Positions 1-6,038 of a stretch of DNA of 6,181 nt are shown piece by piece. A program made the translations under genes and the position numbers. The stretch's first letter is position 1. Every line of letters starts with the position of its first letter. The notes under the pieces were generated by a model. It had not been told where the DNA came from. It made no database searches and worked only from the letters and a program-made list of their open reading frames with translations. Where the stretch lies: positions 1 through 6,181 of the forward strand of contig DAOVMD010000199.1 in NCBI GenBank assembly GCA_030630935.1. Reading direction: 5' to 3'. This DNA comes from Candidatus Mcinerneyibacteriota bacterium. GTDB taxonomy: Bacteria; AUK180; JAQVHJ01.

Positions 1-2
1 AT

Positions 3-650
3 TATGATGCAAGCGGTAACACGATACAACGAGATTATTTCAGAAATAAGGACGAGATATTTGAACAGGAGCTTTATGAATATAACTATGACAACATGAT
101 GACACATTATGTAAGGCATAAACCCGTTATGAAGAATAATCGGATTGAGATGGAAGTAGAGTCTGAACTAAACATGAAATATGATGTTAATGGAATGAGA
201 GTTCTTAAAGAATGCTGGCCTAATACATATGATTCGACTATTTATATATATGAAGGAGGAGCAGTTGTCTTGGAAATGAGCTATGAACAGATCCCGAAGG
301 GTAAGCATCTGTTTACTTATGCCGGTGGAAAGAAAGTCAGCCGAACCAGTTTCAAGGAAGATGGAGCCATTGATCTTGATTCGATAAAGTATTTTCATCA
401 GAATTTCATGGGTTCTATTGAAATGATTACTGATAAAAACGGCAACATAGAGGAACATAATAAATACGAACCGTTTGGGGATATTATTTGGTCGAAGAGT
501 TACATAGATACAAATAACAAGTACAAGTTCACAGGAAAAGAAAGGGACAAAGAAAGTAATCTGGATTACTTCAATGCACGTTACCTGGATACGAAGTTGG
601 GGAGGTTTATGAAAGCTGATATGGTGATAGGGAATATTAAGAATCCGCAA
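3..650 (+). repeat. RHS core direct repeat, copy 1
   Basis: This stretch aligns without any gap to 2208-2855 at a constant offset of 2205 bases. In translation 191 of 216 residues match (counted by eye). Homology stops abruptly after CCGCAA at 650, a few codons before the DPSG motif. The copy could serve as an arm for recombination that swaps toxin tips. Confidence 0.9.
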
Positions 651-1463
651 TCACTAAATAGGTGGGTATATTGTTATAATAATCCGATAAAGTATGTGGA
701 TCCTAGTGGGAATGTTGTTAGAAAGCATCAGCACACAGGCGGTTCCGGAGGAATGATTACATCAGTTAATGATACACTTGAAACTCAATCCACTTCAGGT
801 AATAATAGTATAGATTATTCAACTCCTGGAGGAGGTATAAATAGCAAAGCGGGAGAAGCTCAAAAACCTAAAGAAGAAAATATCAAAGAAGAACTAAAGG
901 AACAATTTTTTAAATCAATTGAACATCTTAAGAAAATAGGTATGGATAACCAAGCTAAACAGTTTGAAGCATTATTTGAGGAAGGGAGAATCGTATTTCA
1001 TAGTTCGGGTACAGATAGAGCAAAATTCGTGTGTTTATCATTACCTTTTACAAATATACGAATAACTAAAGGAAAAATACATATATATCCTGGCTTTCTC
1101 ATTCCTCTTTTTCATAAAAATAAAATTTTTACTAGCTTGAGATTTAGACCAAGAGTTTCTGCAAATATATTACTACATGAACTAGGCCATTTAAATGGAA
1201 TACATTCTGAAAAGATTACATGGTATCATGAGTGGGATAGAACAACAAAATTAAGAATAGGAAAAGATTTACCAGAAGATATATTAGAAAGACGAGAAAT
1301 AATAGAAACTGAAGTTAACTATGTAAATGAATTATATGAAGGATTATTTAAAACTTCTGAAATTATTAAAAAAGAGTTAAGAGATAAGGATAGTCCATAT
1401 ATAGGTCGTGGATTAGATCCAAAGGAAGGAAGACTATATCCTAACCATTGGTATGAGGAGTAA
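3..1463 (+). CDS. RHS repeat-associated core protein with C-terminal metalloprotease-like toxin (5' partial)
   Basis: The frame is open from the left edge, so the ATG at 96 is internal and this is the last 486 residues of a larger RHS protein. Residues 1-237 are RHS core: YD-type repeat remnants (YEYNYDN), then YEPFGD, FTGKERDKESNLDYFNARYL, LGRFMKAD, NPQSLNRW, NNPIKYVDPSG. This is the typical end of the RHS-associated core, which in known proteins closes a shell around the toxin. After DPSG (699-710) comes a Gly/Ser/Thr-rich linker (about residues 240-290), then a unique domain to the stop. That domain has HELGH at residues 392-396 (1176-1190), the zinc-binding HExxH of zincin proteases; a glutamate-rich helix near residues 432-443 could supply a third ligand. 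I infer a secreted peptidase toxin whose target is unknown. The gene behind it is the likely immunity gene. The RHS assignment is firm; the protease activity is inferred from one motif. Confidence 0.9.
   Translation, partial: YDASGNTIQRDYFRNKDEIFEQELYEYNYDNMMTHYVRHKPVMKNNRIEMEVESELNMKYDVNGMRVLKECWPNTYDSTIYIYEGGAVVLEMSYEQIPKGKHLFTYAGGKKVSRTSFKEDGAIDLDSIKYFHQNFMGSIEMITDKNGNIEEHNKYEPFGDIIWSKSYIDTNNKYKFTGKERDKESNLDYFNARYLDTKLGRFMKADMVIGNIKNPQSLNRWVYCYNNPIKYVDPSGNVVRKHQHTGGSGGMITSVNDTLETQSTSGNNSIDYSTPGGGINSKAGEAQKPKEENIKEELKEQFFKSIEHLKKIGMDNQAKQFEALFEEGRIVFHSSGTDRAKFVCLSLPFTNIRITKGKIHIYPGFLIPLFHKNKIFTSLRFRPRVSANILLHELGHLNGIHSEKITWYHEWDRTTKLRIGKDLPEDILERREIIETEVNYVNELYEGLFKTSEIIKKELRDKDSPYIGRGLDPKEGRLYPNHWYEE
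1455..1460 (+). promoter_or_regulatory. Shine-Dalgarno site of the 1469 gene
   Basis: GAGGAG lies 8 bases before the ATG at 1469 and inside the last codons of the toxin gene. It supports this start and implies co-transcription of toxin and immunity gene. It is the clearest ribosome binding site in the window. Confidence 0.7.
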
Positions 1464-1468
1464 TAGTT

Positions 1469-2128
1469 ATGAAAAATAATTTTAAAAAATATTTATTAGT
1501 ACTATGTTTTTTATTTACATTATATATAATATATTTACAAATACAAACATCAAATGATTTGATCCACATAGCAAAATATCTTAATAAAAACAAATCTCTT
1601 TATTTATTAAATAATCATTCCACTGTGAGAGATTTAAATTTATTAATTATAAACCACTGGGCTGCTTTTAAAGGAGAAAGATATCCTAAAAATGTGTCAG
1701 ATATTATTAATCACTTTAAAATAGAAGATAAGAATATTTTTAAATCTAATTTTAGGAAGATTTATTTTAAATTTTTAATAAATACTAAAAATGATAAAGA
1801 TCCATTTAATGACGAAATAATTATTTATGATCCTGATTCAATTTTTGTTTTTGAGAATTATTATATTTGTTATATTTGTTCTACAAATAAGGGATGGGAC
1901 TGGGAGAATATCAGAAATAGAAATAAAAATATATATAATTATCCAAAATATTTTCATATTAAGAAAGCATTATTTCATATTAATTTTTATTTAAAACTTA
2001 ATAAAAAAAATATTATATTTTATTTTAAAAAATATTTAAAATATTTTTTTCTTATTATTGTATTTTTTTCCTTGGTTTATTGGATTATTATTTATTTTGA
2101 GGAGAAAAATTATAAAGATAATTTATGA
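1469..2128 (+). CDS. Putative membrane-anchored immunity protein for the first RHS toxin
   Basis: This 219-residue protein is not a family I recognise. It has a Lys-rich N-terminus followed by a hydrophobic segment at about residues 8-24, a mostly polar middle of about 165 residues, and a second hydrophobic segment at about 192-210 followed by a short charged tail. With the N-terminus inside, both ends would be cytoplasmic and the middle would face the periplasm. It starts 5 bases after the toxin stop with a good GAGGAG site, the usual place for an RHS immunity gene, and that position is the main evidence for function. A protein that meets the toxin in the periplasm or at the membrane would fit. 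The segment DPFNDEIIIYDPDS loosely recalls the DP...Y region of pseudopilin-like domains, which is a weak resemblance only. Base composition is far more AT-rich than the RHS core. Its stop codon is made from bases of the next RHS copy. Confidence 0.75.
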   Translation: MKNNFKKYLLVLCFLFTLYIIYLQIQTSNDLIHIAKYLNKNKSLYLLNNHSTVRDLNLLIINHWAAFKGERYPKNVSDIINHFKIEDKNIFKSNFRKIYFKFLINTKNDKDPFNDEIIIYDPDSIFVFENYYICYICSTNKGWDWENIRNRNKNIYNYPKYFHIKKALFHINFYLKLNKKNIIFYFKKYLKYFFLIIVFFSLVYWIIIYFEEKNYKDNL

Positions 2129-3653
2129 GTATGATGACGGTTCCAACAGATTAAATCGAGTTAATTTTAATAGGGAGAATGATGATTTGAGTTATATGCT
2201 GATTAATTATGATACGAATGGCAATACAATTCAGAGAGATTATTTTCGGAATAAAAACGAGATATTCGAACAGGAGCTTTATGAATATAACTATGACAAT
2301 ATGATGATACGTTATGTAAGACACAAACCCGTTATGAAGAATAATCGGATTGAAATGGAAATAGAGTCGGAACTCAACATGAAATACGATGTCAACGGTA
2401 TGAGAGTAATTAAAGAATGTTATCCCAATACAGGTGATTCAACTATATATATCTACGAGGGCGGTGAAGTTGTTTTGGAGATGACATACGAACAGGTCCC
2501 GAAGAATAAACATTTGTTCACGTATTCAGGAGGGAAAAAAGTAAGTCGAACCAGTTTCAAGGAAGATGGAACAATTGATCTTGATTCAAGAAAGTACTTC
2601 CATCAGAATTTCCTTGGAAGTATTGCCATGATCACCGACAAGGATGGCAACACAGAAGAACACAATAAGTACGAACCATTCGGGGATATTATCTGGAGTA
2701 AATCATACATTAATACAGATAACAATTATAAGTTCACAGGTAAGGAGAGAGACAAAGAAAGTAATCTTGACTATTTTAATGCACGTTATTTAGATACTAA
2801 ATTGGGGAGGTTTATGAAGGCTGATGTAGTAACCGGAAATATTAAAAATCCGCAAGATTTAAATATATATATATATGTTACAAATAATCCTTTAAAATTC
2901 ATTGATAAGAATGGAAATTGGAGAGTAGATCAACATGGAAATCCAGTATTTACTGATTCAAGGATTGCAAATACAATTGAAATGGCTTCTTTTGCTTTAC
3001 CAGTTCCCGGTTTAGCAGCTGGTCTTGGATGGGGATATTCTTATATTTCAGGAGATCGTTATAATTATATAAATCAATTTATTACGGATGGAGGAGTTGA
3101 TTTAATTGGTACTTTAATGTGTCAACATCCAAGAATTGCTAACAAAGGTTCAAAAGTTTTGAAAAATATTGGTCAATATTTTGGAGGACAAGCACTATCA
3201 CAACTTTTATCTCCTTCTGAAGGTCCGAATTATCCTCAACTATCTGATCTACAAAAAGATGATACACTTAGAAATATAGTTCAAGAAAGGTTTAATGGTT
3301 TAGATATTAAGCTTACGGAGAAACTGGGTGTAATATTTCGTTTAACATTAAAAGACGAATATGAAGTCGTAACTAATGGTGGAGTTTTTTCAACTCCATT
3401 AATTACTTCTTATGATAAACGGGAATATTTGAATGCTGTTCAACGAATCTTTGGTTATAAATTATATTACCTATCTCCCGAAACAATAAGTGAAAAATTA
3501 GATATATATTTAGATGATTTTAATCCTAAGGGAAATCCTCCTGATAAGTTGAAAGACATATGGGATGATCTTAGGATAATATGGGATGTTGAAACAAATT
3601 ACACAATTCAAGCAGAAAAAGCATATAGAGCATCAGGGCAAGTTGAATGGTGA
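2058..3653 (+). CDS. Orphan RHS core fragment with an unrecognised C-terminal toxin tip
   Basis: RHS homology starts at about 2124 (YEYDDGSNRL, a YD-repeat) and continues through YEPFGD, FTGKERDKESNLDYFNARYL and LGRFMKAD to NPQ at 2855. The large N-terminal part of an RHS protein is absent. The frame is open from 2040, but the residues before 2124 are read out of frame from the neighbouring gene, and 2058 is a TTG without a ribosome binding site; in-frame ATGs at 2196 and 2301 also lack good sites. I see this as a displaced tip, silent or poorly translated unless recombined. The usual DPxG is replaced by DKNG (2904-2915). The tip, about 244 residues, has a hydrophobic Gly-rich stretch near 2982-3053 (LPVPGLAAGLGWGY), like the pre-toxin segments of other polymorphic toxins, then a polar domain of about 150 residues ending in QVEW. 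No catalytic motif was recognised. It overlaps the following gene by 7 bases. Confidence 0.8.
   Translation: MYFFPWFIGLLFILRRKIIKIIYEYDDGSNRLNRVNFNRENDDLSYMLINYDTNGNTIQRDYFRNKNEIFEQELYEYNYDNMMIRYVRHKPVMKNNRIEMEIESELNMKYDVNGMRVIKECYPNTGDSTIYIYEGGEVVLEMTYEQVPKNKHLFTYSGGKKVSRTSFKEDGTIDLDSRKYFHQNFLGSIAMITDKDGNTEEHNKYEPFGDIIWSKSYINTDNNYKFTGKERDKESNLDYFNARYLDTKLGRFMKADVVTGNIKNPQDLNIYIYVTNNPLKFIDKNGNWRVDQHGNPVFTDSRIANTIEMASFALPVPGLAAGLGWGYSYISGDRYNYINQFITDGGVDLIGTLMCQHPRIANKGSKVLKNIGQYFGGQALSQLLSPSEGPNYPQLSDLQKDDTLRNIVQERFNGLDIKLTEKLGVIFRLTLKDEYEVVTNGGVFSTPLITSYDKREYLNAVQRIFGYKLYYLSPETISEKLDIYLDDFNPKGNPPDKLKDIWDDLRIIWDVETNYTIQAEKAYRASGQVEW
2208..2855 (+). repeat. RHS core direct repeat, copy 2
   Basis: This is the partner of 3-650 without insertions or deletions. 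Many base differences are silent: in one 60-base stretch compared by eye (181-240 with 2386-2445), 47 bases match, yet over the whole repeat only 25 of 216 residues differ. The 84 bases before it (2124-2207) are also RHS-like and should match sequence just left of the window. Confidence 0.9.
3635..3638 (+). promoter_or_regulatory. Weak Shine-Dalgarno site of the 3647 gene
   Basis: AGGG lies 8 bases before the ATG at 3647. The site is weak, but the start overlaps the previous stop (ATGGTGA), so translational coupling to the RHS tip probably helps. GTG at 3650 is an in-frame alternative. Confidence 0.4.
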
Positions 3654-4927
3654 AGATTTCTAGAGTTTTAATGTTAATGTTGTTTATAAGTATATTATTT
3701 TCACAAAGTTGTCTAAATATTAATATTGAAAATAGAGACGATATATCAAGAACTTTAAAGAATGAAAAACAAATGTTTTTTTATTCTTTTATTGCAAACT
3801 CACCAAAAGGAATGCAATTATTAGGAAGTCAAGAATTTGGGATATTTTTAAATAAAAAAGCAAAAGTAAAAATTAATAATGAAACAGTTAAAATTAAATT
3901 GGGAGATAAAATTATTGTTTTAATCTATTGGAATAAATTAGAGTTTTATTATCAGGAAGATTTAAGTAAAATAGGAGAAATTACATATAAAGATAAAGCA
4001 AAGAATTACATTTATGATATATTAATATATGATAGCCATATTATAATTATAACTCTAAATTCAATAGATATTTTAGAGTTAAAATCTTTACAATTGAAAA
4101 AGAGAATTAAAATAAAGCTACCAAATGATGAGGTATTCGACTTCTGGTATATAAAATGTCAAAACAAAATATATGGAAATAATTTATTTTATTATATATA
4201 TAATAGAATATTAATCCTTAATTTAAAAACATTTAATAGCAAAACAATAAAATTTAAAAGTGAAACTTATAATTATAGTTTATTTTTTGGCAATGAAAAA
4301 ATATATTTACTTGAAAATGGAATATTAAGTATTTATGATACATTTAATTATGATTTTAAATATCAGTATTTTAAAAATATATTTAAAACTTCTATAAATA
4401 TAAAAATAACAAAACTTGAATTTTTTAAAATTGATAATCTTAAGAAATTCGAAAATAATCTTTATCTTAATATTAAACATATTAAAGATTATAGATTATA
4501 TAATCTTAATCTTGATTATAAAACAACAGATAAAATATTATCTGGATGCAATATTAATTACTTCATTTCTGAAAATAATTTAATAACAATAAGAGATAGT
4601 GAAAAATTAAGTGATAGAATAGTGGAAGTAACTAATTTAAATAACAGCACATTAGAATGGTCCCAAAAATATATTTATCCAAATTATTCAAATGAGTTAT
4701 CAATTTTAAATGTTTATAATAATACAATAATAATGCATGATGGTAAGATTGGAATGTTCTATTTTATTAATTTAGAAAATGGAGAAGAAATATATAGATG
4801 TTCTTTAGAAAAAGGGAAGATAATTTCACATGGAATAAATAAAGATTATTTATTTTTGATTCTAATGAAACAAGAAAATAATATTACAAAATATTATATA
4901 ACAAAATATAAATTTGTTTTTAATTGA
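3647..4927 (+). CDS. Putative lipoprotein with beta-propeller-like repeats, candidate immunity protein for the second tip
   Basis: The 426-residue product begins with a signal peptide: basic residues (VKISR), a hydrophobic run (VLMLMLFISILF), then SQSC with Cys22. The lipobox is not canonical (Ser rather than Leu at -3), so lipidation is likely but not certain. The mature part is rich in short beta strands alternating with turns (IYDILIYDSHIIIITL, RILILNLKTF, ILSIYDTFN). Near residues 338-384 it has a segment like a PQQ/quinoprotein-type blade (LEWSQ, then strands, then FINLENGEEIY). A beta-propeller facing the periplasm or outer membrane is inferred. It follows the second RHS tip with a 7-base overlap, so an immunity role is the simplest reading, though it is larger than the tip it would neutralise. 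It is extremely AT-rich, like the 1469 gene, suggesting arrival with the toxin. The family is not recognised. Confidence 0.7.
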   Translation: MVKISRVLMLMLFISILFSQSCLNINIENRDDISRTLKNEKQMFFYSFIANSPKGMQLLGSQEFGIFLNKKAKVKINNETVKIKLGDKIIVLIYWNKLEFYYQEDLSKIGEITYKDKAKNYIYDILIYDSHIIIITLNSIDILELKSLQLKKRIKIKLPNDEVFDFWYIKCQNKIYGNNLFYYIYNRILILNLKTFNSKTIKFKSETYNYSLFFGNEKIYLLENGILSIYDTFNYDFKYQYFKNIFKTSINIKITKLEFFKIDNLKKFENNLYLNIKHIKDYRLYNLNLDYKTTDKILSGCNINYFISENNLITIRDSEKLSDRIVEVTNLNNSTLEWSQKYIYPNYSNELSILNVYNNTIIMHDGKIGMFYFINLENGEEIYRCSLEKGKIISHGINKDYLFLILMKQENNITKYYITKYKFVFN

Positions 4928-4944
4928 AAAATTAGTAAAATAAG

Positions 4945-5442
4945 ATGTCGATCAGTTGTACTACTCCTGTTATGTTTCAGCGAATATTAACCTGTGAATG
5001 TACAGATAATAAAATTATGTACCCGGATTCTTCAGATATTTCATTTACTTCACCTGACGGCGGAGTACATCAATTTGAGAACCTTCATTTAAAAGAAAAA
5101 GATGGTGTTCTTTATTATACAGGATATACAGTTGACAGCACATATTTTAATATTGAATTTAAGAAGGACGATTTTGAGATAAAAGAGAATACTGATGATA
5201 GAAAAATGATATTCCCGAGACAGGCCTATCTTTATTTCCCCAAAAATGACGAGAGTAAAATAGCAATTTATACAAAAGACGGTACAATGTTTGAAGCTTT
5301 TCCAAACCGAAAACAGACGATATACGATACTCAGAGTATTACAGTAGAGAATTATTCAGACTGGACAGATGTCCAGGTTGAAGTACTGCAAGCAGCTGTT
5401 GCTTCTTGCTATTATTATGAAACGCTTAAATCAAAGAAATAA
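4945..5442 (+). CDS. Hypothetical protein, probable lipoprotein missing its signal peptide (5' truncated)
   Basis: The 165-residue frame starts MSISCTTP. ISC followed by TT is what a lipobox and first mature residues look like, but the hydrophobic region that should precede it is absent. The frame is closed by TAA at 4936 and no ribosome binding site precedes the ATG. The simplest explanation is that a full lipoprotein gene lost its first codons when the AT-rich cassette to its left was joined, with the ATG arising by chance; a cytosolic protein starting here is less likely. The rest is mostly predicted beta strand with many charged residues (LKEKDGVLYYTGYTVD, FKKDDFEI, KIAIYTKDGTMFEAF) and ends in a short helix (VQVEVLQAAVASCYYYETL). 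Base composition is closer to the RHS core than to the 3647 gene, fitting a resident gene. Function unknown. It may be untranslated. Confidence 0.6.
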   Translation: MSISCTTPVMFQRILTCECTDNKIMYPDSSDISFTSPDGGVHQFENLHLKEKDGVLYYTGYTVDSTYFNIEFKKDDFEIKENTDDRKMIFPRQAYLYFPKNDESKIAIYTKDGTMFEAFPNRKQTIYDTQSITVENYSDWTDVQVEVLQAAVASCYYYETLKSKK

Positions 5443-5449
5443 CGGTTAA

Positions 5450-5462
5450 GGTGCCGGCCTCT
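5450..5462 (+). repeat. GGTGCCGGCCTCT repeat, copy 1
   Basis: This 13-base word recurs exactly at 5767-5779, and its first eight bases recur at 5823-5830. It begins 7 bases after the stop of the 4945 gene and may mark the left end of the repeat mosaic. Confidence 0.6.
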
Positions 5463-5479
5463 TATATCTTATATTACAA

Positions 5480-5584
5480 AGCAATTTATTGCTCATATAT
5501 CTCGTAGCCCCGGGTTTTAACCCGGGTATTGAATCCCACACAAACAAAGGGACTTCAGTCCCTTTACGGTTAACTTCGTTAACC
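5480..5584 (+). repeat. Hairpin cluster A
   Basis: Four tight hairpins lie in 105 bases: AGCAAT/ATTGCT (5480-5493), CCCGGGT/ACCCGGG (5509-5526), AAAGGGAC/GTCCCTTT (5546-5565) and GGTTAAC/GTTAACC (5568-5584). Loops are only 2-4 bases, often TTC or TTCA. The third has three T after the stem, so it could weakly end transcription from the 4945 gene, but the row of unrelated stems with small loops suggests a mobile palindromic element rather than a single terminator. The block GTAGCCCCGGGTTT at its centre reappears inverted in cluster B. Confidence 0.65.
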
Positions 5585-5601
5585 TTATAGAGAGTAGAAA
5601 A

Positions 5602-5678
5602 CAGAGAACAGATAGCCGTCGTTTTATATAAAAAGATTATAAAGATTGAAAAATAATCGATTGTTATTCTGTTCTCTG
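5602..5678. repeat. Inverted repeat CAGAGAACAGA around an AT-rich core
   Basis: CAGAGAACAGA at 5602-5612 is matched by its exact complement TCTGTTCTCTG at 5668-5678, enclosing 55 AT-rich bases. The shape is that of a very small non-autonomous insertion or a large stem-loop. Part of the left arm, within GAGAACAGATAGC (5604-5616), recurs at 6040-6052. Confidence 0.5.
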
Positions 5679-5755
5679 CTCTCGACGTTCTAATATCTGC
5701 GAAGAGAACGGAGTTGCTTGAGCCAACCATACTAGTAATAAATTCCTATGGTATT

Positions 5756-5832
5756 TGTGGAGATAGGGTGCCGGCCTCTGTCTTCTGTCTTGGTAACTTG
5801 AACTTGATAATGTGGGGAATGGGGTGCCGGTC
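5756..5832 (+). repeat. Two imperfect copies of a TGTGG...GGGTGCCGG unit
   Basis: The segments at 5756-5776 and 5811-5832 share TGTGG, a purine-rich middle and GGGTGCCGG followed by YC, 55 bases apart. Between them lie tandem CTGTCTT (5778-5791) and tandem AACTTG (5795-5806). The wording resembles the 3' end of a bacterial 5S rRNA, but the fit is too poor to call an RNA gene. Confidence 0.5.
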
Positions 5833-5852
5833 AGTAGTACTATTCCACGCAC

Positions 5853-5866
5853 CGCATGGGGATGCG
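5853..5866. repeat. Short hairpin CGCAT-GGGG-ATGCG
   Basis: A 5-base-pair stem closes a GGGG loop. The flanks (CACGCAC on the left, AGACGC on the right) pair only partly. No T-run follows, so it is not a terminator; it fits the other small palindromes of this stretch. Confidence 0.45.
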
Positions 5867-5961
5867 AGACGCTTAAATTTTATATTTCAACATTACATTT
5901 TTAATATTATTATTGCGAAAGGGATATTGAACTGATCGTGGGTATAGGGAAGGTAACTTTA

Positions 5962-6038
5962 CCCCGGGTTTAAACCCGGGGCTACTATCAATTGTCCTTA
6001 CAGGACATAATGAAACAGATACCATGCAGCTTCGCTGC
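5962..6038 (-). repeat. Hairpin cluster B, inverted relative to cluster A
   Basis: This cluster contains the perfect 20-base palindrome CCCCGGGTTTAAACCCGGGG (5962-5981), then TGTCCT/AGGACA (5993-6007, loop TAC) and GCAGC/GCTGC (6026-6038, loop TTC). Read on the - strand it starts GTAGCCCCGGGTTT, the same as cluster A at 5505-5518 on the + strand. The two clusters therefore face each other about 440 bases apart. Confidence 0.6.

Larger units (their letters stand above)
5443..6023. other. Non-coding stretch made of hairpins and short repeats
   Basis: No open frame here has protein-like sequence, a good start or a ribosome binding site. The stretch carries at least seven short hairpins, the last just beyond its end, plus repeated words (GGTGCCGG three times, CTGTCTT twice in tandem, AACTTG twice in tandem). 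I read it as a mosaic of dispersed non-coding repeats at the edge of the island. No transposase gene is present in the window. Confidence 0.6.

Noticed and set aside
168-650. Minus-strand open frame of 160 codons
   Set aside because: It lies opposite the conserved RHS core, which is clearly coding on the + strand; its translation shows no domain and is a shadow.
1176-1205. Canonical metzincin motif
   Set aside because: On counting, the spacing is HExxHxxGxH, not HExxHxxGxxH, so only the HExxH zincin assignment is kept.
2281-2304. Tiny frame behind an AGGAG sequence inside the RHS core
   Set aside because: AGGAGCTTTATG looks like a start site, but the frame ends after 7 codons. The same word in copy 1 (about 71-98) is simply conserved coding sequence.
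5546-5568. Rho-independent terminator behind the 4945 gene
   Set aside because: The stem is good but only three T follow and the loop is two to four bases; it sits in a row of similar stems without T-runs, so a terminator call is not supported.
5446-5852. Overlapping minus-strand open frames (5446-5730 and 5664-5852)
   Set aside because: They read through hairpins and short repeats, have no ribosome binding site, and give low-complexity, non-domain protein.
5890-5920. Promoter-like AT-rich stretch (TAATATTATTATT) before the last frame
   Set aside because: No matching -35 box at proper spacing; such words are expected by chance in DNA this rich in A and T.
5714-5935. Plus-strand open frame of 73 codons
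   Set aside because: It crosses the GGTGCCGG repeats and a hairpin; the translation reflects the repeats rather than a protein family.
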